64,000 bases of DNA, taken from NCBI GenBank assembly GCA_973895155.1, contig OZ316896.1, positions 5,084,001 to 5,148,000 on the forward strand, given 5' to 3'. Numbering within the stretch: the stretch's first letter is position 1; the number at the start of each line of letters is the position of its first letter. The notes beneath the pieces are model-generated. The model was not told where the DNA came from, did not search any database, and saw only the letters and a list, made by a program, of their open reading frames with translations. This document shows positions 11,542-22,358 of the stretch, piece by piece. This DNA comes from Marsupella aquatica. Its lineage: Eukaryota; Marchantiophyta. The translations under genes were made by a program, and so were the position numbers.

Positions 11542-12021
11542 ATGGGGTGTTTCTTTGGCAAACCATCATCTGACTACGCTTATGAAGCGAATGGAGGTAA
11601 ACGATCACAAGACATAATTGATGGAAACAAGGAAGGAAAGAGGAGAAAGCCAGAGAAAGGTGATGCTGGAGGAGGCGATGGAGGAGGAGGCGATGGAGGA
11701 GGAGGAGGTGACGCAGGAGGTGGAGGAGAAGGTCATCACGGTGGGCACCATCACCACGGTGGCCATTCTCACGGCGGTGGTCATCACCACGGCGGTCGTC
11801 ATCATCATCACGTCGGTGGTCATCACCACGGTGGTGGACATCATCATCACGGCGGTGGCCATCACGCAGCTGCTGGCCATCATGTCGGCGGTGCCCATCA
11901 CGCAGCTGCTGGCCATCATGCCGGCGGTGCCCATCACGCAGCTGCTGGCCATCATGCCGGCGGTGCCCATCACGCTGGAGGAATGAGTGGAGGTGGAGGA
12001 TTCACTGGAGGTGGATTTTGA
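11542..12021 (+). CDS. MGC-start glycine/histidine-rich protein (family member 2)
   Basis: Predicted 159 residues. MGCFFGKPSS gives the dual-acylation signal (Gly2, Cys3). Residues about 20-40 are basic and charged (KRSQ, KEGKRRKPEKGD), then a GGGDGGGG tract, then from about 65 a long His/Gly domain of HH, HHH and HHHH clusters. Residues about 107-148 hold about three tandem 14-residue repeats with the pattern GHHAGGAHHAAA. Dense His clusters commonly bind Zn, Ni or Cu, so a membrane-tethered metal buffer is a reasonable inference, not shown. Long open frames on the other strand and frame (11605-11986) are shadows of this repetitive codon pattern. The shared N terminus, leader units and 3' flank tie it to members 1, 3 and 4. 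Confidence 0.75.
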   Translation: MGCFFGKPSSDYAYEANGGKRSQDIIDGNKEGKRRKPEKGDAGGGDGGGGDGGGGGDAGGGGEGHHGGHHHHGGHSHGGGHHHGGRHHHHVGGHHHGGGHHHHGGGHHAAAGHHVGGAHHAAAGHHAGGAHHAAAGHHAGGAHHAGGMSGGGGFTGGGF

Positions 12022-12250
12022 TAATATGCACCTTTGTTGTGAATGCTGATCAATCTATCAGAGTGACGCAGCTCAGATGATCGATCAGCAGATATGCTTC
12101 AATTCGATAAAAATTTGCAAGCCAAGAGTCCTGGTCTGATAGAAATCTGGTAGCTCGCACTTTTGGCGAGACTTGTTCCCATCTCGAATTGGGTGGATTC
12201 ATGTTGAGAATGTCTCGTTCCATCTTTTGGACGAGCGCTTTACCTTCCAA
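12022..12250 (+). repeat. Conserved 3' flank of MGC gene 2
   Basis: Homologous to 8304-8560, with the shared blocks GCAAGCCAAGAGTC and TTCATGTTGAGAATGTC. Probable 3' untranslated region. Confidence 0.55.
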
Positions 12251-13619
12251 TCCAGCGAGCTCTGATGATTGTCATGTTCTCTTGCGAGCATAACTGACAC
12301 TTGATAGATTTAAGAAAAGGTCTTTTCGTTGTGAGCAAGAAACTAGTCGAAATTTCTGTACATATGTACACTGTACAAAAACAGGGTAAATTAATGCCAT
12401 ACTCCTACTAGCTGTCAAGATGCTCAATATTCATCAACTGTAATCTATATTCATGGAGATCTTGCCAATTGAGCATGGACTCGAATTCCATTTGAACTGA
12501 GATTAATCGACATATTTGCATTCATATTGTTGTAGTGTGGGCGATTAGAATCCAGGAATGGCTTTGCCATGTGTTCACCTTACAATGTCTGAATTGCACG
12601 GAGGTCTTGCCTTGCGATTAATGCTCTGAGCTGTTTTGGATCCTGAGACCCCTATTCTACCAGTATTTGACATACCCCACACCTTTGCTAGCATTTGATA
12701 GACAGCAGAGGCGAGAGCAGAAGAAACTACTCCACGGTACCTTTCTGAGTTCTCCACAATCATAATAACAGGACACCTTTCATCTTTGATTCACCTTACC
12801 TCAAATCGTTAGGTCTGATAACCTTACTCTCTTTGCTGACCCTTCCTATCCCATTGCCAATTGTTTGATCTGATACACGAAAAACTCAGACTCGTCAATC
12901 AATGAATCTAGCATCATTTGGTAAATGTCAGACAAGTACATACAAGTACATACAGCCAATGGTTTACAATTGATTTCAGACAAGCACATACAGCAAATGA
13001 TGTACGATTCATTCCAAACGGAACGGCAGACAAACTTAGCTGGACATCTCAACGATTCTTTGTAAGTGCTCGTCTTCCTACGCCTCGGACGATCCTCTCT
13101 CCAAAAGCAATGTATGTACCTTGGCTAGCTGGAGGGTTTCACTTCTACTGGTAAACACCCCCAAAAATGTGGAATTCGAATGCACCCATGGACCTTGCTT
13201 AAATGTCCAAACTACTAAAACAATACCGTAGAGGAACGGGCGATGAATCCATATTCAGTTATGGTGAAGAGGGATTGCTTTGCATGATATGACATATTTC
13301 CTTCAGATGTCATCCGCAGTTTAAATGTAAATTCTCAAGCCTGCAGGGTGATTTTCCGAAGCACGGAAGAAGTCACCAATTGCGGAATATCGCTCGAATG
13401 AGGCAATTCTAGAGCAGTGAATAGGGATGTTCTCCTTTTTCCTAATAATCAGAGTCTCCCATCGCACGAAGGGCACAGGAAATGTGCAACGCTTCAACAG
13501 AAAAGAGATGAAATGAAATGTGAACATTCGACTTTCCTCGTCTCTCAAAAAGGTCGAGTGCTCTCAGTGATTTTTGGCAAAGGTCTACCTAATGGAACAA
13601 TATCTCACTGAAAAACGGT

Positions 13620-13760
13620 AGATGATGCAAAAGCCAAACCAGCCTGCTCTTACTTTTATGAGAAGAGAGTTCCTGCTTTCGAGAAAAGTATCCTGAAAGC
13701 AAAAATGTTGCTGAAATCCTGAGACATGATCCAGATGACAGCCATGTTGCCACAAGATGA
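13620..13760 (+). pseudogene. HMG-box-like fragment, copy A
   Basis: The plus strand reads VDDAKAKPACSYFYEKRVPAF, resembling the start of an HMG box (K-A-x-x-x-Y-F-x-E-x-x-P-A). The frame is short and not part of a gene model. A better-kept version lies at 30286-30426. The family call is weak. Confidence 0.25.
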
Positions 13761-13895
13761 TCTTTAAGGCGATGTTCTCCTTTCGTACATGTGCCTCCTT
13801 GGAGTCTTGGAGCATTACTCCCACACAATTACTTCCGAGAGAATGCGGTAAGGACCTTGATCCTCCTTGAAAGAATTCAATTCATGTGCCTGATC

Positions 13896-14060
13896 GAAGC
13901 TAGGTGCTGTTGTGTGTCAAATGGAATGACATCTTCGGTGTCGTTAAAATCTCAGAGTACAGAGTCCGTGAATAATCGAAGCTAGGTGCTGTCGCATGTC
14001 AAATGGAATGACATCTTTGGTGTCGTGATACCTCGTAGTATGGAATTCCTGAATAATCTC
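13896..14060. repeat. Tandem repeat of about 85 bp, two units (copy A)
   Basis: The words GAAGCTAGGTGCTGT and GTCAAATGGAATGACATCTT occur twice about 85 bp apart. The same pair occurs in copy B at 30553-30715, so the repeat predates the segmental duplication. Confidence 0.75.
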
Positions 14061-14259
14061 TACTACTTTCTCTGTTCTCAAAATGCATCCTTGAGCTAAC
14101 CGAAAACCTGAACGACTTTAGATTGTGCACGAGCAATGCTCGAAGATGTCAACATTGTCAAAAATGGCATTGGAAAATTACAATGAATGTTTCAAGCTGG
14201 GGTTGCATGAACCGATATGACACAACGGTGATATAAGGGTCAGGGAACTGGGGTCCAAC

Positions 14260-14640
14260 GCGGAAGAAATTATGACAAAGGTGAGATTATCATCGATCAG
14301 GTGTCGGCATTCAATTTCCTCATGATTAATTTGGAATCCCTAAGTAATGGCCGGAAAAAGAAAATAAATTGGTTCGCACTGCTTGCAGGGAAAACCTACA
14401 GTAGACGACGTCAAACTTATTGTTCAAGAAGATGTGGCTCACCACGACTCCAATCAGCACTGGAACCAAACTCTGAAGAGACGCAGCCCAGCTTCAAGAA
14501 TAGTTAGACCAAAAACCACAGTATGATCAGCAAGCGGCGGAAGCTTCAATCACCTCCACTCGAATCCCACGCACCAGTCGAGCTTCAGGAATACTTGACA
14601 AAAGCCCTCAACCACACTACGAACAGCAACCGGCCCAACT
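14260..14640 (+). other. Copy-A-specific insertion with exon-like fragment
   Basis: Copy B has only about 70 bp at this position (around 30930-31000). The extra DNA includes an acceptor-like TGCTTGCAG at 14382-14390 followed by an open stretch reading GKPTVDDVKLIVQEDVAHHD and ending in a stop at about 14503. No family was recognised. Confidence 0.3.
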
Positions 14641-14689
14641 CCAAATTCTATCCCTATCTCAGCAATGAAGCCACCAAGTTTTATTTGAG

Positions 14690-14915
14690 ACTTCTCAAAA
14701 TCAGATACTCTTTACTTCAGCTTCTCTTTCTAGAAGGATATTTGAAATTGTTCAGGCTTATAACACACTTACAATTTTGTGTGGTCAACCTCAAAAGACG
14801 AAGAACAAAAAGCCCTAGAGATATGAAACATATGAAGCCGCCCATAATGGTTGTAACAACAGTAATGGCCTAATACTGCCACTGTGAGTTTGGCACTATA
14901 GCTATGCTTCGTGAG
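14690..14915 (-). pseudogene. Fossil of an ankyrin-PGG C-terminal tail, copy A
   Basis: The minus strand reads SIAIVPNSQWQY, a stop, then AITVVTTIMGGFICFISLGL and FVLRLLRL. This aligns with the last membrane helix and tail of the intact gene 0.3 kb away (SIAIVPESHWLY, GLFVVRLMRLIRPNYKW). An in-frame stop breaks it, and no upstream ankyrin exons accompany it. The counterpart in copy B is 31030-31265. Confidence 0.75.
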
Positions 14916-15153
14916 ATTTCTTTTCAATTTTAGGGATTAAAGGAGTTTGAGCAATAGTTGATGCCTTTTGTGACGTAGATGCCAAAGATGGGTCTGCAGT
15001 GAAGGATACTATTAGTTGGATCCAATCACATGTCAAGAATCTGCGGTCCAAAGAGAGGCCAAAGAAAGTCATTGATACACAGAATTTTTCCATCAATAGA
15101 GCAATGTCGCTACCATTTTATTCAGACTTCTCAATAAGACATTAATTTCTCCT

Positions 15154-18100
15154 TCATAAGCTTTCTCCTGAGTGAAGCTTTCTAGGAGGAAAAAGTCTGT
15201 TATTCAGGTTCACAACCCACTTATAGTTTGGTCTGATCAACCTCATCAGACGAACAACAAAAAGACCAAGTGCTATAAAACTTATAGAGCTGCCCACAAC
15301 GGTTGTAACAACAACGACGGCCTTGTACAGCCAATGTGATTCTGGCACTATTGCTATGCTTGCTGCGCCAAAGGCACATATCACAAAGGTGATTGATGCA
15401 AAAAGAAGGACTACTGAGATTTGCACAACTCTATTAGCTATGCGGACTTCAAGCTGAAGCCCTTCCCGCGGTATTGTCAAGGACGGGATGACAGCCAACA
15501 TTATGGAAGCCATGGCAAGGTAGAATGATAAACCATCACAAAATAGAAAAACTTGAACTGCACCGTGATTCACTTGGCTGTAACCAGTTAACCATGTGTC
15601 TGCACTTGTTGATAATCCAAGGGGAGGTTGCAAAGGTCCCACAAACGATGCTGTGGCCACCAGTGCGGCAGTCACAGATACAGCAGTCGAAGCAGCCACA
15701 AGGTTCTCCTTAGTTTCTTGAGTTTGTCTAGCCATTTTATCATACCACCATCGTGTGAGCTCATCTGGTGCTGAAGTTCTCAGCTGAGGAGTTTGTCCTC
15801 TGTCACTTTTTTGGTCCATGTCAAGGCCTGCTTGCATCAATAATTCAATGGAACCTATTAACGTGCCCAAGGAGTTTTTTTTCTGACCACCGTCAAAAGT
15901 GCCAGATTGCATAAACTTACAGAATTTCACCATATCTCCTGCAAAGAAACTGCTCTCCACCTGCAATCCTACTTCTGCCCACTCCGCCACATAGTGAAGA
16001 GCTGTGCTGCCATCAAACGCATGCGTCGCAAAAGGATCAATCCTTCCACTGTCCAATAAAGTTTTGACAGCGAGAGGATTGCCACTATGCATGGCAAGAT
16101 GAAGTGCAGGGGATGTTCTCAACAATCTGTCTATTTCATAATTTGAAAGCAGGGGATCCATTGAATCCACCGAAGGGCGATTTATGAATCCGCTATCCCA
16201 GAGCTTGCCATCCTATCACAGCCAACATTTGCAACTTACAATGGCGAAGGACCCAAACCCTAGTGTATTTTCCGTCAAACTTTTGAAAGATAATTTGAGA
16301 AATAGACTCCAAATTTTGACATTCTCATAAACTTGCATTTCTTGTTTAAACTTTAAGCAAATCACCCATAAGTTAGTACGGCCAAAACATTTTGTATCTA
16401 CTCGATCGTGCCACACTTTGGCTCCTTTTATGGACTCGAGACAAGAAACATTTCGAAGTTCAAAGAACATTCTACAAGTTAGAACTCAGACCCTTCTTAA
16501 GGAAGCAAAACACCTCGAACTTTCAACCAAGCTCAAACTCTCAACACAACTCAACGAAGCAGTTCAAATTGTACTTGCACGGTACCTTGAGCATAGCTTG
16601 CAAAATCTGTACGCGCCCTAGAATTGCTGCTAGTTGGAATGCTCCGTGCAGAGTCTCGTTACTTGAGATCTCCCCGTCAGCCCGCCCCTTTGCCAAGTTA
16701 AGTTTAGCACCTCGATTTATCTCACATCCTTTCTCCATGAGAATCTTCACGCAGTCGATTTCATTATGTATCACTGCCAGATGTAGTGCGGTTAATTCAC
16801 TTCTACTAAAAGGGGCATCCACGAGATCTTTGAATCCATCGATTTCAGCCAGTTGCTTCACCTGATCCGCTCTTCCGTTAGCTACAGCTACATGCAAAAT
16901 GTTCATGCCCGCTGAGTCACGTACATCTAGGACACTCCACTCGTCGGCGAGCTCTTCGGTGACCGAAGATTCTGTCATCACATGGATGAAATGTGCAAAA
17001 GCGGACAACAAGCCGTCGAAGTCGCGGCCGAACTTTGAGAAAGCGATGTGCACCGGCGTCTCGCCATTATGGTCCGTGAGCTTCAGAAGATGAATCGTGC
17101 GAAAAGGCCCTAACTTTTCGCACACCTTTTTCAAAACATTTAATAACGCTGGACGGAGATGTTCTGCGAACCTGTCCTTACGTAGCAAAGATCTCATGAA
17201 GTCGTCAGCTTGGAGTTTTGCACTATCTAGGAACTGCGCTGCAAGGAAATGAAGCACAAATAAGTTGTCGTCATCGCCCAATGAAATCCCGAATGGTGTG
17301 CCCCACCAAAGACCGGATTCAGAATAGTTTGTCCGTGCCTTCGTGGGAAACTTATTCGTCCCCCATTGAAACAACTCCTCCCGCACTGTCCTCCCGACAG
17401 CCCCAGTTGTTATCTCGGCCAAAGAATCACCGTGGAGAAAAGCTTCAAAGTTCGAGTTCATGATGGGTACCAACACATCAAGTATATGTTGCTTTCCGGT
17501 TTGCTCTTGCGCCTGCCTATTAGCACGCACTATGGCCCATCGTCGTTGTTGAGGAATCCCGTCAGGACTTAGAAACACCCCCACCCCGTCCTCTATTGCT
17601 GCATCTAGTAAATCTCCCATACCATCGTGAATGACAGAACCAAGCTTTGAGGGGGCTACCACGAAATCAACATTCAAGGCATCCTTGGGTAAAATCACCT
17701 TGAAGGGGTCTAATATTTCTGGAGGGGCTATTTCTAACATCTTTGCGACAAGGTGCTCAGAATTTACAATGATGGCCAATTGAAAAATACTGCTCACACG
17801 ACCTAACACAAATTGCTCTCGATCTTTAGCCCAAGCAAAAGTTTCTAGCATCAATTGATGGTTGTCACTGATCATATGAATCATCCCCTCTATATCCCAA
17901 ATTTGTACAAGACGTCTGAACTCTGTCCTTTGTGCTTCTGCGACTGCTGTGTTACCCACTTCTATTTCAATGACTCCAGTGTTACCCGCTTGTTCCGCTT
18001 TCCTCAAGCTGGTCTCTATTTGTCTCAAGGTGGTATCCATTTGACCAAGGTACTTTAGTATACCAGCAAAAGACTGTTTAAGCTCAGTGACAGATGCATC

Positions 18101-18175
18101 TTCACATTGAGTCATTGCATGCCCAGGTGCGGGTACCGGCTCCTGAAGCATGGCCCCTGCCAAGCTATTATCCAT
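15154..18175 (-). CDS. Ankyrin-repeat PGG-domain membrane protein, copy A
   Basis: Two exons on the minus strand: 18175-16586 (530 codons) and 16212-15154 (352 residues plus stop), 882 residues. Donor AAG|GTACCG and acceptor GATAG|GATGGC join at phase 0. The start is MDNSLAGAM, since sequence upstream is not frame-conserved with copy B. An upstream CTTTGCAG at 18202 may be a leader-intron acceptor. N-terminal about 110 residues hold a possible coiled coil (LKYLGQMDTTLRQIETSLRK). Ankyrin-like repeats include GETPVHIAFSK, GMNILHVAVANGRADQVKQL, LTALHLAVIHNEIDCVKIL, GAFQLAAILGRVQILQAMLK, then in exon 2 SPALHLAMHSGNPLAVKTLL and STALHYVAEW. A PGG domain follows (NLVAASTAVSVTAALVATAS) with about four helices and a basic tail. 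Plant relatives sit in membranes and act in stress or immune responses; this member's role is unknown. Confidence 0.85.
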
Positions 18176-18499
18176 TGATAGCCTCCTCGTGATCTTCTGC
18201 AAAGGGAAAGCGTGAGCAACTGTGTCTTTCTTACGTTCACTGCATTATGGCAGCTAGTAAACACTTCGGCACTGCTTAAAAGCTTCTGCTGCAATTTCAG
18301 AGCCATGGAGGAGTAAATCATTGAGAGAAAAATACAGAATACCGAATCAGTCAAATACGTACCCTTTAAAAAGTAATGACTGGTTTTCTAGTCTGAGCAC
18401 TGTTTCAGCCTTGTTCTGTGGACTCACAACCCTTTACTAGTTCTCACAGTCGTACTCTCCATATGGGCCTGATCCTGACAAGAAAGCTCTAAGAAGTCA

Positions 18500-18715
18500 C
18501 TTTCCAATAGAGTGACGGCCAAATCACTTACATGATAGCAGGACCTTCAGTTCGAGCCCAGAACCAAATAGCAGGACCTTCAGTTCGAGCCCAGAACATG
18601 ATAGCAGGACATGTAAGTGATTCGGCCGTCTATTGGAACCAAATAGTTTGCAAACTATCACTTACATGTCCTGCTATATTGACCTGTAAGTGATTCGGCC
18701 GTCGTTCTTGACCCC
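18500..18715. repeat. Inverted and direct repeat cluster upstream of ankyrin copy A
   Basis: The string around CACTTACATG with GCAGGACC appears in both orientations (18515-18545 against 18602-18633 and 18656-18703), and AGCAGGACCTTCAGTTCGAG occurs twice in direct orientation. Copy B has one unrearranged version at about 34890-34950. The cluster is therefore a local rearrangement specific to copy A. Confidence 0.7.
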
Positions 18716-18984
18716 GTCATAACCTTGTGCTCTGAGGACAAGGCCAACACCCTGCCAATGGAGTACGTAATCGTGTAAGTACTTCTAAAAAGGAATATGG
18801 GTCCTCAAACCACATGAATACTAGGAAAGCACAGGCATTCACGACAAACCTTTGTCGAGAGTGACATGGAAAGCATCACAAACCATTATACAAAACCAAA
18901 GCATCCAAGGTAGGGTTTAGATTGCATTCGTTATGATGAAACCAGCATTACCATCTATGGATACTTCGGTGGTTTCGACTGTCG

Positions 18985-19400
18985 AGTTGCAAGCAGCTCG
19001 GCTCCGTTGTCGATTTGATCCCAAATGGACAACAGATGACACAATAGCTAGAGAGCAAATTGGCTGCACCAAGTGAGGGAAAGTGGATCGTGAGCGTACT
19101 TCATATACCGTTTTGATGGCAGCTCGGCTCCGAAAAGAAATCTTAAATGCGGAGCGGATGACACAGTAGAGAGCAAATTGGCTGCACGAAGTAAGGGAAA
19201 GTAGATCGTGAGCGCACTTCATATACCGTTTTGATGGCAGCTAAGCCCTGTTGCTTAGAGTTGCAAGCAGCTCGGCTCCGTAAAGAAATCCTCAATGCGC
19301 AGCGGATGACACAGTAGAGAGCAACTGGCTGCACCAAGTATGGGAAAGTGGATCGTGAGCTACGTAATTAATATACCATTTCGATGGCAGCTAAGCCTAC
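18985..19400. repeat. Tandem repeat upstream of ankyrin copy A, about three units
   Basis: Units of about 130-180 bp share GCAGCTCGGCTCCG, GATGACACA.TAG, GAGAGCAA.TTGGCTGCAC and ATATACCGTTTTGATGGCAG. Copy B (35250-35500) has about two units. The array lies 0.8-1.2 kb upstream of the start codon and could affect its regulation, which is inference. Confidence 0.75.
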
Positions 19401-19880
19401 CTCCATCTCGGTATCGCTGCATGCCAAATTTGAACTGGAGTCCTGACGGTCGGAAACAAGTTGTAGAGTCGACGTCCTTAGAGAAATCTGGCAGTTTTGG
19501 TTGTTTCTAAGAGGAACCTACCTTCACAATCCGCGCAAATGGGAGTTGATCTTCACAGAAAAGGAGAATGTGCAGGATTCTCTGCTTGTAGTGGTTCACC
19601 TCCCCGGACAGCGAGAGTTGTGGTTTTCTGTGGCCTACCTATTTTGAGGGCCACCTCTCAGTTTATTTTCAGGGCCACCTCTCAGTTCGAAGTTGCTTGC
19701 ATGTTTGTGGACTAAGCTTCTGGTAGAATATAGATTTTAAGCTATCGGCAAAGGATGTTCGAATTGATCGCAGTGCACACAGGCTCGCGAGGGTCCTCCA
19801 CTCTACGGATACTAACGTCTTACTTATTCGAGACAATTATGACCATCTGGACAGTAGGCTCAGGTTCCAATAAAATTACA

Positions 19881-21219
19881 GAATTTGCAGTGAGCACAAC
19901 AGTACTCTCTGCAACGTCTCGTCATTGAGCGAGCTATACCAGCCGGGAAGTGTGGAAGTTGTGGGACACACGTCGGTATCCGGCAAGCTCTTCAGAGAGT
20001 ACTGCACTGCACTTTTGAATGTGCGGTTGGATATTAAACCGATATTTCTGTCCTTTCAGACTTTCAGTGAATGGTGAAGAAATGAATGCGATTCAAAACG
20101 AATCTTGAATGAATCACCACCTTCCGCGAGCAATCATCGTGGTGTTCTGGCTCATGCACTATCGTCGTCGTCCAGACGTCGAAAGTCCAATAGTATCGCC
20201 CGGTCCAAACTTAAAACATTAGGATTTCTTCCTGTTACCGCCATACTGGTGTTCAGCACCACGAGGCACGAGACGCGTATCAGTACACGGTACTAATTCG
20301 CTCAACTTAACTGCTGGACCGTACCATCATTCGGTTAGTAAGACTTTTCCGTCAGAGTGACCTTCAACAGAATGTTCGTGGTAATTCACATCGACGCAGC
20401 AGAAAGGCCAAGGAACGCGATTCAACTGCTACAGTACATACAAAAGGTGATATCCTGGAACAGTGCTACAATGATAAGACGCCGGAACGGAGTGCAGTCA
20501 CCTTACTGTACATTCCTCCAGATTCGTGGTCGTTCTCGAATTCGTTTATCTGCTAAAAATCATTTTCACATCGTTTCCAAAATTGGAGGCAATACGAGGA
20601 CAGGTTTCAAAATGCACTCATCAATATTGAGCATTTTCACAGCTAGCAAGAGCGTTGCATTACTTCACTTTGTTCACGACGTACAAATGTACAGATTTTT
20701 CCCCAGTTTCTAGTTCAAAATAAGACGTAAATTCCTTAAATCCTATGTAGTATTAATATAAATGCCTCCCAGATATTTGCTAATCGTAGACTCCGCTCGC
20801 TCGAAAGATATATAGCTCGTTCGAAAAGCTTGAACGAGGACATTCTCAACATAAATCCAACTACTTTGACTAGTTTACTGACGGCTCGATAGCAATCTGA
20901 TGTAGAATTGACCACGAATCTTAACTTAAATCCCCTTATGACCACAGGCCAATGAGACATTTCGAATTCAAAAGAAGCTGCTAAACGGAAAACCACAGAA
21001 GTCGTACGACAACTACATGCGGTGAGCGCACAGACTTACAGTCACCTGCAGCATTTTACATAAGTAGTCTGTCAACTGGAAATCTCAGCAAAAGATAGCA
21101 GTCGATCAGAGAGAAACGACAGAGTGTTTTGTCACAGCCATCATTGCAGTGTTCTAAACGGAGAACTGCGTTCCCAGAGGCTTCAACTAAGAGCGAGTTG
21201 TATGGCATGATCGAGGACG
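19881..21219. other. Intergenic region, no recognised gene
   Basis: Short open frames only, without motifs. No repeat partner in the window was recognised for 20000-21200. Confidence 0.35.
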
Positions 21220-22358
21220 TCTACACCAACAAATCATTATTTTTAAGAAATATAAATCCAAACTCTCGTATAATCTGTACGTTTTGAGATATCTAGAGAT
21301 CTATTTTTAAACAGAGGGCTCCTTCAGTGTGATCCTGTTCAACATTCATACTCTGACTTTAAGCATATGACATAGGAAATATTGTATTGTGCTATAAAAA
21401 CTGTCCAAATTGACTTTCATTACTTCACATGTGGTTGATAGTACATGTGGTTGATACCGTCCTGAGGTATCATAGAATTTCGGTAAAGCATGAACGTGCA
21501 TAAAGATGTAGCACGACGTTGTAGGCAATCACGTGCACGGAATTCAGATCTTGGTATCTCGATTGCCACAGGTACAGTACTTAAGGATTTTAAAGAGTAA
21601 AAGGGCACCTGCAGTAGACATGATGACATACTTCAAGTTGTCGATACATGCATCGCTGCTTAACGTGATAACGCGTAGATTAAAAGTTGTGGCAGGAACT
21701 ATAAGTGTCGCAGAAGGTTGCAAAAGGCTTCTTGCCATTGTCAACATTTTCGGCAAGTGCTAGGTGAACTGTTTCTAATGGCCCATCACTGGAGGAAAAA
21801 ATGTTCCAGTTCTTACGGACTCGTCCTGCCTTGTGATACGCTTTTCGAGCTTGTTGGGGAAGAGGATGGGAAGCAAAGCAGATTGTGGCAGAAAATCGTG
21901 CTCAACTGTTAGGGCAAACCAGAAACAGATATCGTTCTCCGACAGAAGTATTTGCCTAGAGGGCTACCCATCTTTACTATTTCCCGTCTCCTGGACACCG
22001 TGGACTTGTATAGTTTTCTCTCGTTCTAGAAGCTGTCTTGCTTGGCCGCAATAGACATGTATTGGAGGATTTATTAGCTGACGAGCTGGTCGGTAGTAGT
22101 TTGTTTGATATAGTTTGTCACTCTTCGTGCGTTTCTGTTCGGGGAGCCATCCGGTTGAGTTGCTGCTGTAGCTAGACGTGACTAGGATCGTCGCTTATTA
22201 TGATGCCTGATTCGGGAGCTGAGGACATCAACAGACGCGCTACGGACCTATTGACTTTGTTTGGTTGCGAAATCCCCAGGGCTTTACGAATGGAGTGCAG
22301 ACTATTTCAAATTGTTGGAATGCCAGGGATTCCAAGTCTTTGTGATTGAGAACCAATC
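21220..22358. repeat. Dispersed block Y, copy 1, host of the Copia insertion
   Basis: Similar to about 28270-29200 (shared GATGTAGCACG, TGTGGTTGATACCG, CACGTGCACGGAA) and to about 42740-43370 (shared TTTTCGAGCTTGTTGGG, AGTATTTGCCTA, GGAGTGCAGACTA). The block continues after the Copia element at 27113-27230. Confidence 0.8.

Larger units (their letters stand above)
12600..19880. repeat. Segmental duplication, copy A (ankyrin-PGG block)
   Basis: Collinear with 29220-35956 over almost its full length: block Z, an HMG-like fragment, short tandem repeats, a PGG-tail fossil, the complete ankyrin-PGG gene, the upstream tandem repeats and a final shared stretch ending CTCAGGTTCCAAT. Coding parts look most similar; non-coding parts differ by many small indels. 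Copy A carries extra sequence at about 14260-14640 and 18500-18715. Confidence 0.9.

Noticed and set aside
11605-11986. Two 122-residue frames (both strands) overlapping MGC gene 2
   Set aside because: They are shadows of the GGN/CAY repeat codons of the His/Gly domain; they consist of low-complexity Met/Val/Thr runs and have no homologous counterpart at the other loci.
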